Assembly: GCA_018398765.1 (NCBI GenBank)
Contig: JAHBMJ010004007.1
Span: 1 to 55,411 of the forward strand
Source: Chromera velia
Lineage: Eukaryota > Sar > Chromeraceae
DNA length: 55,411 nt
Direction: 5' to 3'
This document shows, one piece after another, positions 42,786 to 53,291 of the stretch. How positions within the stretch are numbered: the first letter of the stretch is position 1; each line of letters opens with the position of its first letter. The notes beneath the pieces were generated by a model that saw only the letters and a list, made by a program, of their open reading frames with translations, made no database searches and was not told the DNA's origin. The position numbers were made by a program, and so were the translations under genes.

Positions 42786-44526
42786 GATCGATTTGATACA
42801 GTAGACTAAACCAGCAGGCTGCTAAAGGGTTTCAAAGAGAGAAAAGAGAGAAGGTGATATGCATGACACAAAGAAGTGATGAGAAAGGCCAAAAGACCAA
42901 CGAACAGAACGCAACTGAAGCGCGTATTCAGACGTGCTCTCCAAACTTCTTAAAGCTAAGCTTTAAATTTAAAGTTTATTTTTTCGGTTGCATAAATTCT
43001 TGTTATATATATCAGTATTTTTTTTCAACTTTAATACTTCAGATAATACCCCTACTACTAGTATAGTAGTTTACTATATTTTTATCAACTTCCACAGTAC
43101 CAGGCAGGGAACCACTTAATTAAGATAACAAAAAAAAAATCTACTTTACACTTAAACTCCAAATCAAACTCTAGCTAAACTCTCCATTTTTTTTTAAACG
43201 TTTTCTCCAGCGACGTGTAACATTTTTACTTAGAGTTTTTTTTTCTGTAGTTGGTTCTGATCTAGCCAATTCTTATATGAGAATTCCTTCTTTTCTAAGT
43301 TCGAACCATCACTACGCAAATCTAAACATATATAGACACAAGCTGTTCATAATTAATATCCGAGATTATATATTTTATTCATTTGACTCTAGACTCGGAT
43401 TATAGTATGCAAAATCTGAATAATAAACTAGATAATGAAGTTACAATGTACGATTCAAAACCTATAGTTTAAAACCTAATGCAAAAGTTGTTGCTCACGC
43501 GGGCTCCTTAATTTGTTTTGTCCGCAATCGCATGTAGCTTTTTTGACTGCACCTTTTTTCGGCGCTTTTCGATATTTCCATTTTGAATTCGGAAAGAAGC
43601 CGTTGCAAGTAAAAGACAATCCTTGATCAAATACACATGTGGTGAGATTCAGTGCTTACATGGGCTTTTTCGTGTTGTGAATCAGACTTTTTGGACTGAA
43701 TGTACGTTTGGCGATTTGGAGTGTGGTGATTGGCGTTTTGTGAGAAGCATTCGTGTGTTTTATGCGTGCTTGTATTTCTCTTTGGAGACTCCCACCAAAA
43801 AAAGAGTCTGTTGTATTACGCCGATCGACCTCACCTCGAGTACGTGTACCTGCATGCAGCGAAACCACATGCATCCAAACGAGAGCAGCGGTTCATGCCC
43901 AGTCGTGCATGACCCTTTCACGCTTCCCGTTGATCTCTTGGACCATTGTCTTGATCGGCTGGCTCTCGGTCCAAAGAGGTCAAGAGATTGCGGTGCACCT
44001 GTACATCTGCTTGCTCTAAAGTGCGATGCTTTCAACTGACGTAACGCCGTAGTCTGTCTGTAAAACAGACTATGCCAATCTCTGCCGTTTTTTTTTTTTT
44101 TGACTCGGGGGCTGTCGATCTTTTTACCTACGAGCCTGAACAGTTGCGCTACGTAGAGGCTTCAAGCGACAATAGATATGCAAACAGTGCACATTTGGGC
44201 GCGATGCTACTTTTCTTTGCTCTGCGATGCTTTCGACTGATACAGCAGGGGGGGGCCGGTGTGTCTCGTTGCCATCAGCGAGTGACCGCGAGAGAATGAA
44301 ATCGCTTGCAAGGTCCTTTCGCCAGGCCGATCAACACTTTCCTTCCAATTACCTCATTTTGATGATCGATCGACATGCTGCACAGCGGCTTCGAATCAAA
44401 GTAAAGAGAGGAGTAGCAAACGCAATCTTTTTAATTTACATCGACCAGCCAAACACCAAGGTCTTCAAAGACCCAGGCTCAGCCAGAGTCTCTAGCTGCC
44501 GAATGCCGCGCTCACCTTCAAAATCT
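42786..44526. other. AT-rich spacer without recognisable gene
   Basis: Strongly AT-rich from about 42950 to 43480. From 43620 to 44490 several overlapping ORFs exist but none has a motif or clean splice context. The phrase GCGATGCTTTC.ACTGA is duplicated at about 44023 and 44223. Confidence 0.4.
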
Positions 44527-44906
44527 TCATCTCGTCAGACTGAAGCCGCCGCGAAAGGCCGGGCCCCCTCCCCCACCGCCACGAAAACCCCCTCTCCCAC
44601 CGCCGCGAAAGCCCCCTCCGGAACCAGGGGCTCTGTTGAAGCCTCCGCGGCAGGCCCTCCTCCCACGGTGGCCGCGACAAGCATGCGATCCTCCTCCAGC
44701 TGCTGCCGCTCGGTCGCCGCGGAACGCCTCTTCTTCTGTCCCGCCTGCACTCCCTGGAATTCCGTCGAGGTCACCTGCAGGTTCGCATCATGAATCACGT
44801 GTAGCGTTTTGAGACCAAATGCTATTGACAACAGACTTGCAATGCATCTGGAGATTGAAAAAAAAACGTGTAGCTGTTGTCCAAGTTGATTCTCTTTAGA
44901 TGCCAT
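44527..44906 (-). CDS. Small two-exon gene, or RGG-box terminal exon; frame ambiguous
   Basis: An ATG at 44906 gives 13 codons to 44868, a GTTTTT donor, a pyrimidine-led 93-bp intron ending CCTGCAG at 44775, and an exon at 44774. In phase, that exon encodes VTSTEFQGVQAGQKKRR, a Gln/Glu helix and an Ala/Gly/Val tail ending at 44535 (92 residues in total). A second frame of the same exon, needing a phase-1 upstream exon, is open to the TGA at 44529-44527 and encodes FRGGGRGGFRGGG, a textbook RGG/GAR box of RNA-binding proteins. One of these is real. The RGG frame matches a known motif; the other has the better upstream exon. Confidence 0.4.
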
Positions 44907-45112
44907 ATGGTCTCTCTCTCCCCCACCCTCCTATACTATCCTCCTCTCATCTCTCACTTACCCGTTGCGGGCGCTCCTCTCCCTCCACGATCGCTGTTCC
45001 TCATCCCTCCCACCCTTCTTCCTCTCTCAACATACGACAGACAGTATCTGAGAGACTGACAAGTGAGAGAAACTGGAAAAGAAAAAAAGTATATAATTCA
45101 ACATCTTCTCAG

Positions 45113-45391
45113 GTGACAGTTTTTGGAAGCCTGCAGGAAGAGGTCGGGAGAGGTCCAATCATGTTCCAACAATTCCTCAAATTGATTGTGGATCCAGAAG
45201 GCGACCGACACATTCTGTCTAAGATTGATTCAAAGGTCTCTGAGAAACTGACTTCGCTCTGCAGCCACAAGGCCCTTGGTTGTGTTCCCTGCAACTTTTT
45301 GACCCCGCTTCACCTGCACGCACCTCGCAGAAAGTGTAGAAAGTGTATGCAAGTGAGACAAGAACAAAAAGAACGCAAAACTGAAGGATGA
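45113..45391 (+). CDS. Possible exon, helical protein of unknown family
   Basis: After a CTTCTCAG acceptor, 92 codons stay open to a TGA: VTVFGSLQEEVGRG, then MFQQFLKLIVDPEGD, then a Cys-containing basic end. The first 55 residues look like repeat-type helices. The upstream exon is not found; the frame also stays open leftward to about 44900 with low-complexity Ser/Pro sequence. Low certainty. Confidence 0.25.
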   Translation: MTVFGSLQEEVGRGPIMFQQFLKLIVDPEGDRHILSKIDSKVSEKLTSLCSHKALGCVPCNFLTPLHLHAPRRKCRKCMQVRQEQKERKTEG

Positions 45392-45448
45392 GTCCTTTGT
45401 ACAGAATGACTGGATAACGCTGTAATATGAGACTCACGTGACTTAAAA

Positions 45449-46443
45449 TTAGACCACTGTATTCAATACAGTCTCATGATGAAGCTTTTGCGCAACGACC
45501 CGACACATCTTGGCGTCCGTCTTCTGACGCTTCGCTTGGGCTCCACGGGCTAGTTGTTGTCCCTCCCGTAAATCCGTAGTTCTGGTGCCAGCACTGCTGC
45601 TTGGCTCAGCAGTCTGCTCATCATCGCAGTCCTCATCAGATCCCTTCGCTCCTTTGGACTCGGCGGTTGTCCTGGAGTCAAGAAGAAGGCCTCCTCCAGG
45701 CTGCCTTGTGCTGGCCTCTCGAACCATCTGTTTCCACTGGAGAGACGCATTGGAGCCCTGCGCGAGGAATGTCTGTCTCACTGCGCTGTCTTGTGCAATC
45801 ACCGCCACCGAAAAGCGGAGCGCTTTCAGGTGCGCAACTTCTACAGAGTAGTCTCCGTCGCTCGTGAGGACGAGGAATCCCGTCCTTCTGCGTGCTGGAG
45901 ATGCTCTTGGCAGGAGCGAGTCCAGAGCGCGGCCGTTCAAGTTGAGGAAATCTTTCATTCGGATGTTGATGCAGCCCTTCTTGTTTCCGCAGTCGATTGT
46001 GAGCGCCCCAAAGTCCTTCAGGCTTTTGGACACTTTGAGGTCCCCAGCTCCCAAGGGGCTCTGGAAGAACCAGTACCTGCAGTCAAAGGAGCCGAATGAA
46101 GTCAGTCAAAGTCTCAATGCATGGAAGTCGATTGAACATGCATTTGGGAGGGCCAGACTGACCAGAGCAGAGTCATTTGGATAGCCGAGATGTCAACGGT
46201 GTCAAAAAGAAGATGGCAAGCTTTTTTTAGCAGAAGTTTCTTGAGGACAGTAAGATTTGCAGACAGAGGAATTCGAGCAGACTGTGAGTCTTGAACAATG
46301 TACACCACATAGTTCTCCTCGAGGTTTCTTTCGCACGACGATCTTTTGGAACTTAAGGGGGTCAGCTGAGAGAGAGCAGGGGGTGATCCTGGGGAACCTC
46401 CTCCACAGGCTGGAGGAGGTCCAGCCTTCTCTTTGTCGGCCAT
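45449..46443 (-). CDS. NYN/PIN-like domain protein, two exons
   Basis: Exon 1 (46443-46163) and exon 2 (46076-45449) join across an 86-bp intron (GTCAGT donor, CTGCAG acceptor, phase 2) to give 302 residues. Residues 1-40 are Pro/Gly/Ser rich. The domain follows: NYVVYIVQDSQSA (strand and helix), LTIDCGNKKGCINIRMKDF, then TGFLVLTSDGDYSVEV, which corresponds to the LVSGDxDF box holding catalytic acidic residues of NYN nucleases, then FSVAVIA. NYN proteins cleave or bind RNA. The first Asp box is less clear than usual, so activity is uncertain. The C-terminal ~100 residues are acidic and then basic, probably disordered. The gene is divergent from the armadillo gene at 46988. Confidence 0.65.
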
Positions 46444-46987
46444 TCCACCTACTGCTTCCCGCTCCTGTCCTGTTGATGGTCCTGTATACAGCTACGCCGC
46501 GCAAGTCTGACCGTTTTTCTTCCTCCCTGCCTGCTGACATGCGTGTATAAGGCCAGATTCTTCAAGTTCTTGTGTCTGCATGCTAGCTTGTTATAATTTG
46601 GTTTGCTCTTTTCTGCATTTTCGCGCGTTTTGCGCGCGTGCATGGAAAAGGTGCATGTCACTGCTCCGAGCTTACCTGGTGGCCCATGCATCCCCGCCGG
46701 TGCGTGTGTCCATCTTTCGATCCTCGTGCATGCATGCGAAAGCCCTGAATATATATATATATATATATATATATGCTGCATGCATGCGTGCTGCTCGATC
46801 AATTAAAAGCCGTGGCATTATATATAGAATTAAGAGTCTGTCGCTGATTTTCAAGACACCGCGCCCCTCTGGTTCGTCAGACAGAACAGGAAACACATTA
46901 GAGATTGATGCTTCCAACTCTTCCTGCTGACTTACGATTCACGGCGGGGAGATTCCGAAGACAAACGAACAAGGCCCGAAAGAAAAG
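46444..46987. promoter_or_regulatory. Divergent intergenic region, TA tract and TGCATGCA motifs
   Basis: This 544-bp spacer separates two head-to-head genes. It contains a (TA)n tract of about 28 bp near 46748-46774 and the words TGCATGC(A/G) at about 46727 and 46776, a TGCATG-type word at 46643, and further GCGCGC runs. TGCATGCA is a known ApiAP2 binding word in apicomplexans; its role here is inference. Confidence 0.4.
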
Positions 46988-48393
46988 ATGAGCGACGCCA
47001 ACGAGGAGCCCCCTGTGGCTCCCACTGAGGACTCTCCTCCTCCTCCCCCACCCCAGGAAGAGGAGCAGCCACAAGAGGCAAAAGAGGACAAAGTGGCAAA
47101 CGAAAGTGAGAAGACCGACGCACCTCCCGCAAAGGATACAACTCCAGAAGATACCACAGAGAAAGAGAAAGAGCCAGAGCAACCCAAGGCACCAGAGCCC
47201 CCTTCAGCTCCCACCGAGAACGGTTTCACGCCAAAGAAGGATCGCTACAAGGGCAGGAACAATGAGGTTCTAGAGCTCCAGGGGTACTCCAGATACATAT
47301 GGTCCAAGCTCCTCAAAGGCAGTCATCCTTTCTACGACGAATACCAGAAGAAAACACATCCCCACGAGATCACCTCAGCGTACGGGGACAGATTCATTCC
47401 TCGTCTGTTGCGACAGCTGCGGGACAAAACACTTCCCGTCAAGAACAGAGTGCATGCCCTTCGAACTCTGTCTGACTGCTTGAGTGATCAGGAGAAGAAG
47501 ACCACAGCGATCGAACAGGACACTGCAGCAGCCGTCGGCCCCTTCCTGAAGGAAGAAGCTGCGAAGTTCGATGAGGTGCTGCGCCTTCACAGCAAGTACA
47601 TGAACACAGATGGACCAGACCTCATGTTTGAAATGCAGGTGCGTTCTCTTTGAAAGACCCTCTTGTGATCTTTTGCCCGTTCTGCCTCGTTCGCATGTTA
47701 CCATTTCGAAGTCCAACAGAGAAATTGACTGACCTATGTAATGTTGTTGGTGCGCTCAACGAAATACTGTTCACTGTCCCTGCTTCCTTCTGCTTCCCCC
47801 CTTCACTCATAAACTTTGATTCGGATCTGCGGGATGTCATGGGGTTCCCTTCTCTCATCGTTCCTCCCTTCCTCCCTCCCCCCCTCACCCCCCCCATATT
47901 TCTAAGCATAGACCGGTACCTTCACAAGATCAAAACTGATCTGCAGTTCTCCCCCCCAACCTGTGTGACCACTTGGCCCCAAATCCTTTCTGCTCATTCC
48001 TGCCTCTTCGCCTTCTCCAGTGCCCTTCTGTCTTTGTTTCTGCCGGTGCATCTGGCATTCTGTAAACCAGATTAAGATATAGGATTGTGTGACGGTCCGC
48101 TGGCCTCTCCCGTCCGTCCCTGCATGTTTGACTGAGACAAAACCTGGGAGAGGTTCTCGTTTCTGCCGTTTTTTAGTTGTTTCCTTCCTTCTCCTGTTCC
48201 TTCCTTGCTGGGTCCCTTCATTAGTGGCCTACCTGTCCGTTTTTTTTCATCTCGCTGTTCCCGCCTCTTTGGAGTCTTTCTTCTGTTTTTCCTTCTGCCG
48301 TCTCTTGACTCTTTTTCCCCAAATCGTGCAGACACAGACACCCGTTCCCGCTTCCGGTTTCTTCCGTTGCCCCCCCGGCTCCGCGCCTCTCGC

Positions 48394-48430
<37 letters not shown>

Positions 48431-48455
48431 TATACGTGTGCGTATGCGTGCGTGC

Positions 48456-48500
<45 letters not shown>

Positions 48501-49678
48501 TATACGTGTGCGTATGCGTGCGTGCGTGCGTGCGTCTGTGTGTGTGTGTGTGTGTATGTGTGCACGTTCGCTTGTCTTGATGAAAGCAAGAGTGAGTCTG
48601 GTTTGATTTTTGCTCTCCCTCTCATCTCGTCATACTTCATCTTATCTTCTCCCCTCTGCAGGTAGTGGAGGAGACAGCCAACGTCCTCAGAGGCCTCGCC
48701 TCCCTCCGATCTGGGAGGGCTGCCATTGGTGAGGCGGGGCTGCTTCCCGAGATCAACAGATGGCTGATCCAGGCCAAACCCCTAACCATCAGAAGAAACA
48801 TGGCCCTGGTCCTCGAGACCTTCGCCACAGCCAGAGACGGGTGCCGTCTGCTGGTCGACTTCGACAGCACACTCGCGATGGCGGTGCTCCTCTCCACCGT
48901 GCTCCCCAAAGTTCCTGTATTCCCTACAGAGAGACAGGCCCTGTCGTCCACACTCAAAGCACTCGCTAGCTGCTCGACCTACGATGACGGTCTGCGTGCA
49001 GGGGTGCACACAGGGGTGATCAAGGGGTTGGTAGGGATTCTGCATCTACTCGCAAAGCAGTTCCAAGAAAGTGACGTGGACAGAAGCGACGACGAGAACG
49101 ACAACTCCCCCCTGACGATTACTGTGCGAGCCCTGAATCTCTTAGGACTTTTGGGACTGCACCCTGATGGAAGAGAGGAGGCGGAGCTGGAGGGGGTAAC
49201 TCCGCTTCTGTTCAAATTTCTTCGGGTCAACCATCTGCACAAGAAGGCAGGGGAGCCGTCACCCTTCCCCCTGCCCATCGTGCGAGAGGCCACAAGAGCA
49301 CTGAGTCACTTCCTCGTCGCCCTAGGCCCCCGGCACCAGATGAAGGAGGAGACGATTCAGCAGACGTCTCCCTATGAGATCCTCGTGGGGTTGTTGAGAG
49401 AGGAAGACGTGGAGGAGAAGCGAAGATTGAGTGCTCACGCCAAGGATGCCATTCTCGCAGCATCCGAGCTTCCCTGCCATCGCTACGGGTTTGTGGCTTT
49501 TCTCCTCAAGGAAGGGGAGAAGGGCCAAGAGACGATCGAACAAATTTACGGACCCCAGGCAGCAGGGGCAGTGAAGGAGTGGGCAGAGAGAGTCACACCA
49601 ACCATCCCAGTCTCTCACCTGCAGTCAGACGCGAAGCAGTTCGAGACGATGAGTCACGAAGCTTTCTTCATCTGCTGA
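46988..49678 (+). CDS. Armadillo-repeat protein, radial-spoke RSPH14-like, two exons
   Basis: Exons 46988-47638 and 48662-49678 join in phase 0 around a 1,023-bp intron (GTGCGT donor, CTGCAG acceptor) to give 555 residues. Residues 1-78 are a Pro/Glu/Lys-rich disordered head. The rest is alpha-helical repeats: [18 protein letters not shown] then [26 protein letters not shown] with [34 protein letters not shown] and more, in the armadillo pattern. The order and the phrase types resemble RSPH14/RTDR1, a protein of flagellar radial spokes, but I cannot exclude another armadillo family. Codon structure is clean throughout. If correct, the host makes motile flagella at some stage. Confidence 0.75.
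48396..48556 (+). repeat. Duplicated TG microsatellite in intron
   Basis: Two copies of a composite block, (TG)n then CTATACGTGTGCGTATGCG then (TGCG)n, stand in tandem, showing block duplication inside a simple repeat. It lies in the intron of the armadillo gene. Confidence 0.9.
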
Positions 49679-50904
49679 GTCAAAGAAGGGGGTGAGAGAA
49701 GAAGAGGCAAAATCTATGGTGCGTTACCGATTGATGCTTTGTTTGTATTCATGAATGGTCTCGCAGTCTGAAAACGAACGCCCAATTCTCCGTACATGCA
49801 TCTCCTGATCATGCTTTGGCAACGTCTTTCGAATGGGGAGCTCCTATACAGCCCTTACCGTCTCAGCTGCCCTCTGTGGAAGCGTCGCAGCGTGTAACGA
49901 GGCGGTGCTCCCCTCTAAATCAGCAACAGTCAACACACACCGTCAGAGAGCGCTCTGAAGAAGTTGCCAGTGGTGGTTCTGACTCCATCGATTGACGTAC
50001 ACTTGAAACATGTCATATATGACATGAAAACAGCAGGTTCCATTATGATTAAATCTTTTTTAGATTCATTTAGGCTAGCATTTGGGCTTTTTATTGTATA
50101 ATCAAGTGCAAGTCTGCAAACGAAGCCTAATTTTGCTTGTAGCCTAACAATGGCCCTATAATTGTAGGTTAGCTTAATTCTATAATTATAGGCTTAAAGG
50201 CTTTTAGGAGTTCAAAATTTCTGACCAGTCAACAATTTTTTAAATTTATATGCAACAGTTTTAAAAACCTCTATAATAAAGAAATATTATTTCTTTTTAA
50301 ATTTACCAGCTTGCCTCGGTTAAAACGCGCTTTAAAAAAATATAAAAGAAACATTTGTGGCTAGATTTGTGGTAATTTGGCTAGTGATTTGCTGGGTACT
50401 TTGGTTGTTCTGTACCTTTTCACGCAAGTCAGATTACATATTCATTGCTAGATTTATTGCGTATCAACAATAATAAAAGGAAACGAACACTGTACGGAAT
50501 ATGGAGGGAAACCCACAGTGCTAGCCAAAGTGCTGCATGTGCCTGTGTGCAGTGGGAACAAAATATATAAAACCATGCACTCCCATGCCCTCCTTGACTT
50601 CATTGCCTTAGTAATATTTTATACAGTCCATTAGCCTCTTGCATCATGACATTTTGAAGAGACCAAGCTGCCAGGAGAATTTAGTGTTACTGGCAGACTT
50701 TGTTTTTCTCGATCTGCCCAGTAGCCACTAGAGCAGACCACTTTTTGACTTAAGCTTGTTGAGCGGCAAGGCAAGTTGAACTTCAGCCCGCATTGGCATG
50801 AGGCATTGATTTCTCTAGCTGGCCATTCAAGTTTCAGTCGGCCTGAGTGCAGAACTGGTGTACAGGGACCAGCCAGTGACTGCAAGTTGGCACCGCGGGA
50901 GGAC
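49679..50904. other. Convergent intergenic region, AT-rich centre
   Basis: Lies between the 3' ends of the armadillo gene and the leftward secreted-protein gene. From 50030 to 50480 it is AT-rich with repeated TAGGCT words. The ORF 50631-51017 on the minus strand overlaps the next gene in another frame and is not supported. Confidence 0.5.
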
Positions 50905-51837
50905 TCAAGAAATGAGCACCTCTGGCGCATAATCGGAACTTGTGCTTGTTGAGACCGCTGCCTGATCTTCAGGCCTAGCAAACCGAGTCCGAATCGGACC
51001 TGCCACTGACTCAGCAACCCGGGGCCCGGACGCCGTAGAAGGGCGGACAGCCGTGTCCTCCTCCTGTTTCAATTCTTTGCCATCCATGCGTACGTCAACT
51101 GTGTCCTCCTCCTCTTTCAATTCCGAATCTTTGCGTTGGTAGTAGCACTCGAATGAGGCCTTGAAGTTGGGGCCAGTGCCGGGCATGAGGCCGCTCTTCT
51201 TGTACGTGAAGACGACCTTCAACTCTTGGCCGTCGTTCTGGAGGTGCCAATCCATCTGGATAAACAGGCCCATCACGGACTTCAAGAGCAAATTCAACTC
51301 GCCCTTCGTCGTCATTTCGGACACCGGAGCTCCCCTCTCATCTGCGCTCTCCTTCATACCCGTCACACCATACCATTTGGCAGAGAAATCCTGCGAGTGA
51401 TAGATGCACAGGTCCACAGAGCCCAAGTACAACAAGCAACTGGCCTCGCTTTGTGCGGTCTGGAAAGCAGTCAAGTTTTTCACTCTGGAGTCTGCATACA
51501 TGTCAATTTCCATTAACCCCGCCTTGAAGGTCTTTGAATCCCTCGGGGCAGTATAGGAGATTCCAGACTCCAACAACACGTCAAAGTCCCTCTGCTCACT
51601 TCCCGGAGCTCCCGGGCACTTAAAGGCCCCAAACACCGCCTCTCCCCCTTCCTCAATCTTCCTGATCGTTCTGCTCCAGGGCATCGTCAGGTTCTTCTGG
51701 TTGTAGAAGTTGTAAGAACCTACAAAGCGCTCCATGAACGAAAGAGCAGGTTCGAGCTCTTCGTCTGTTGTGATCAGCTTCGCACCCATGGGTGCCACAA
51801 GCCAGCCCACAGTGAGGGAGGCAAACAGCAGCTTCAT
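50905..51837 (-). CDS. Secreted protein of unknown family
   Basis: A single-exon frame of 310 residues from ATG 51837. Residues 1-19 form a signal peptide (MKLLFASLTVGWLVAP then MGA|K cleavage). The mature part (about 20-235) is a mixed beta-rich domain with Cys residues, two Asn-Leu-Thr glycosylation sites, a YNFYNQ segment early and repeated Trp/Tyr positions. I do not recognise the fold. Near the end a short unit (DS.ELKEEEDTVDVRMDG / KELKQEEDTAV) is duplicated, followed by a Ser/Ala-rich tail. No membrane anchor is seen. It is divergent from the membrane-protein gene at 52554. Clean codon use and a good signal peptide argue for a real gene. Confidence 0.7.
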   Translation of the reverse strand: MKLLFASLTVGWLVAPMGAKLITTDEELEPALSFMERFVGSYNFYNQKNLTMPWSRTIRKIEEGGEAVFGAFKCPGAPGSEQRDFDVLLESGISYTAPRDSKTFKAGLMEIDMYADSRVKNLTAFQTAQSEASCLLYLGSVDLCIYHSQDFSAKWYGVTGMKESADERGAPVSEMTTKGELNLLLKSVMGLFIQMDWHLQNDGQELKVVFTYKKSGLMPGTGPNFKASFECYYQRKDSELKEEEDTVDVRMDGKELKQEEDTAVRPSTASGPRVAESVAGPIRTRFARPEDQAAVSTSTSSDYAPEVLIS

Positions 51838-52553
51838 GAGTCTGTGTTGGCTGTGTATAATAATATATAGACAATGACAGTCTTTCTGCTCAGTCTGCTC
51901 GAGTTGAATCGATCGGGCGAGATTGGATCAGACACAACAACCTGCAGATTGACGAGTGGATTCTCTACAGATCCTGTAGATGCTGACAGACTCCACGCCA
52001 GTTATACAGGTGCGTATCACCTATATAACACCTTGATGCCTGCAATCGATCGTAAGTTTATATATATATATATATATATATGTACTATTAAGGTCAGGCG
52101 ATTCGATTCTGACCCGTCTATTCTGGCGCGCCACGTATATATGCAGATCGCGGCTCATTGCATGCATGGCGCCGCAGCTCTATAGTGAGCCATATATATA
52201 TATACACTCGACGATTTGCAAGCGCGCCGCCAACCCTTGCATGCACGGAACTTAGGCGAAGCATGCAATTAAGAAAGGTCAGAAAACCTCATGCAGTGCG
52301 TGTGCATGCATGATCTTCAATGACACACAATGCATGACACCAACCGTTCCACTGATTCTGAACACACTGTTGCCACACTTGCCAAAGTGCACGCAGGATC
52401 CTCGAACCTTTGCAGCAAGCTCAAACGGCGCCACCGACGGTACTTTTGGAAGATCTGCCTGGTCACTCTGGCATTGATCGTACCAATTCATCCCTCAATT
52501 AACGCGTGTTTCCTTGTCCAGTCTGAAAGCAAGCAAAAGCAGGGAGCAGAAGT
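51838..52553. promoter_or_regulatory. Divergent intergenic region, TA tracts and TGCATGC motifs
   Basis: This 716-bp spacer between two head-to-head genes holds TA tracts at about 52059-52081 and 52192-52203. TGCATG-type words occur at about 52160, 52238, 52263 and 52302. It resembles the 46444-46987 spacer in composition. A TATAATAATATATAG stretch lies 20-30 bp upstream of the leftward ATG. Confidence 0.4.
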
Positions 52554-53291
52554 ATGGGTTTCAGGTGGTTTCTTCTCGAAACGTTCACCATCCTGTTGGC
52601 TCTCTTTCTGGCCGGAGCAGGGATCACTCTGATTGTTTTTGGAGTCGAGGAACCATCAGGAAAGGCCTGCTGCTCTGTCAAGGGATGTCCTGCCTTGACT
52701 GAGCCTGCAGACTTCCCTGAGGTCTCCTCCAAGGGTGTCTGTCTTTACTCCGCAGATGAGTGCATTCTCGGCAATGGAACCTTCAACGACTGCACCCCTG
52801 GGGAGATGGACTCCACCCAGAGCTGCACCCAAAACACTCCCTCGTTGATGATGATCATCTCTGGCTCCTTCGCATTGACGGCAGGCGTCTTTCGGGTTCT
52901 CTCCAGTTTGAAGTGTGGAGTCATTGAGCCAACAAACGACAACAAGTGTCTGTACTACATCACGATGTTCTTCGAGAGTCTGATCCTGATTGGCGTTATC
53001 ATCTGCACAGCATGGTTGGTCCAGGCGGTGGATCAGGATGACCCAGTGAGTGAAGGGGAAGACGTACGGTACGGCAAAACACGATACAGTGAGGGAAGGC
53101 CGGTGTTCATGCACGGAGAGTCCTGCGCAGTCAATGTAGACTCAGGGGGACAGTACGAGATCAAGAAAGTGCAACTGTTCCACGAGGCGCAAGTGGCGTT
53201 TCCGCTTGTCGTTACGTTACTGGCCGCGTCCTGCTGCCTCTTTCTGCTCATCATATTCCGCCCCCTGACCTACAAGTGCCTGGACGACTAA
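52554..53291 (+). CDS. Four-helix membrane protein with Cys-rich loop
   Basis: A single-exon frame of 245 residues. Hydrophobic helices lie at about 9-30, 97-117, 133-156 and 212-236, giving a four-pass topology. The first loop (about 31-96) carries eight Cys, including a CC pair and CSVKGC, and an NGT glycosylation site, so it is probably extracytoplasmic. The second external loop (about 157-211) is polar with one Cys. The layout recalls tetraspanins and claudin-like families. In tetraspanins, however, the CC-bearing large loop lies between helices 3 and 4, not 1 and 2, so assignment is withheld. The short C-tail ends CLDD. Confidence 0.7.
   Translation: MGFRWFLLETFTILLALFLAGAGITLIVFGVEEPSGKACCSVKGCPALTEPADFPEVSSKGVCLYSADECILGNGTFNDCTPGEMDSTQSCTQNTPSLMMIISGSFALTAGVFRVLSSLKCGVIEPTNDNKCLYYITMFFESLILIGVIICTAWLVQAVDQDDPVSEGEDVRYGKTRYSEGRPVFMHGESCAVNVDSGGQYEIKKVQLFHEAQVAFPLVVTLLAASCCLFLLIIFRPLTYKCLDD

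Noticed and set aside
44227-44793. 188-codon plus-strand ORF rich in Ser/Pro/Ala/Thr
   Set aside because: Mostly a mirror of the GC-rich exon on the minus strand; the left half has no motif. Kept only as a remote alternative.
45585-46184. Plus-strand ORFs opposite the NYN gene
   Set aside because: Shadows of the minus-strand exons; the NYN motif and phase-2 intron support the minus strand.
48089-48665. Cys-Val-rich ORFs in the armadillo intron
   Set aside because: Microsatellite artefacts inside an intron with good splice sites.
50631-51017. 128-codon minus-strand ORF overlapping the secreted-protein gene
   Set aside because: Overlaps the end of the secreted-protein frame in another phase and has no start context or motif.
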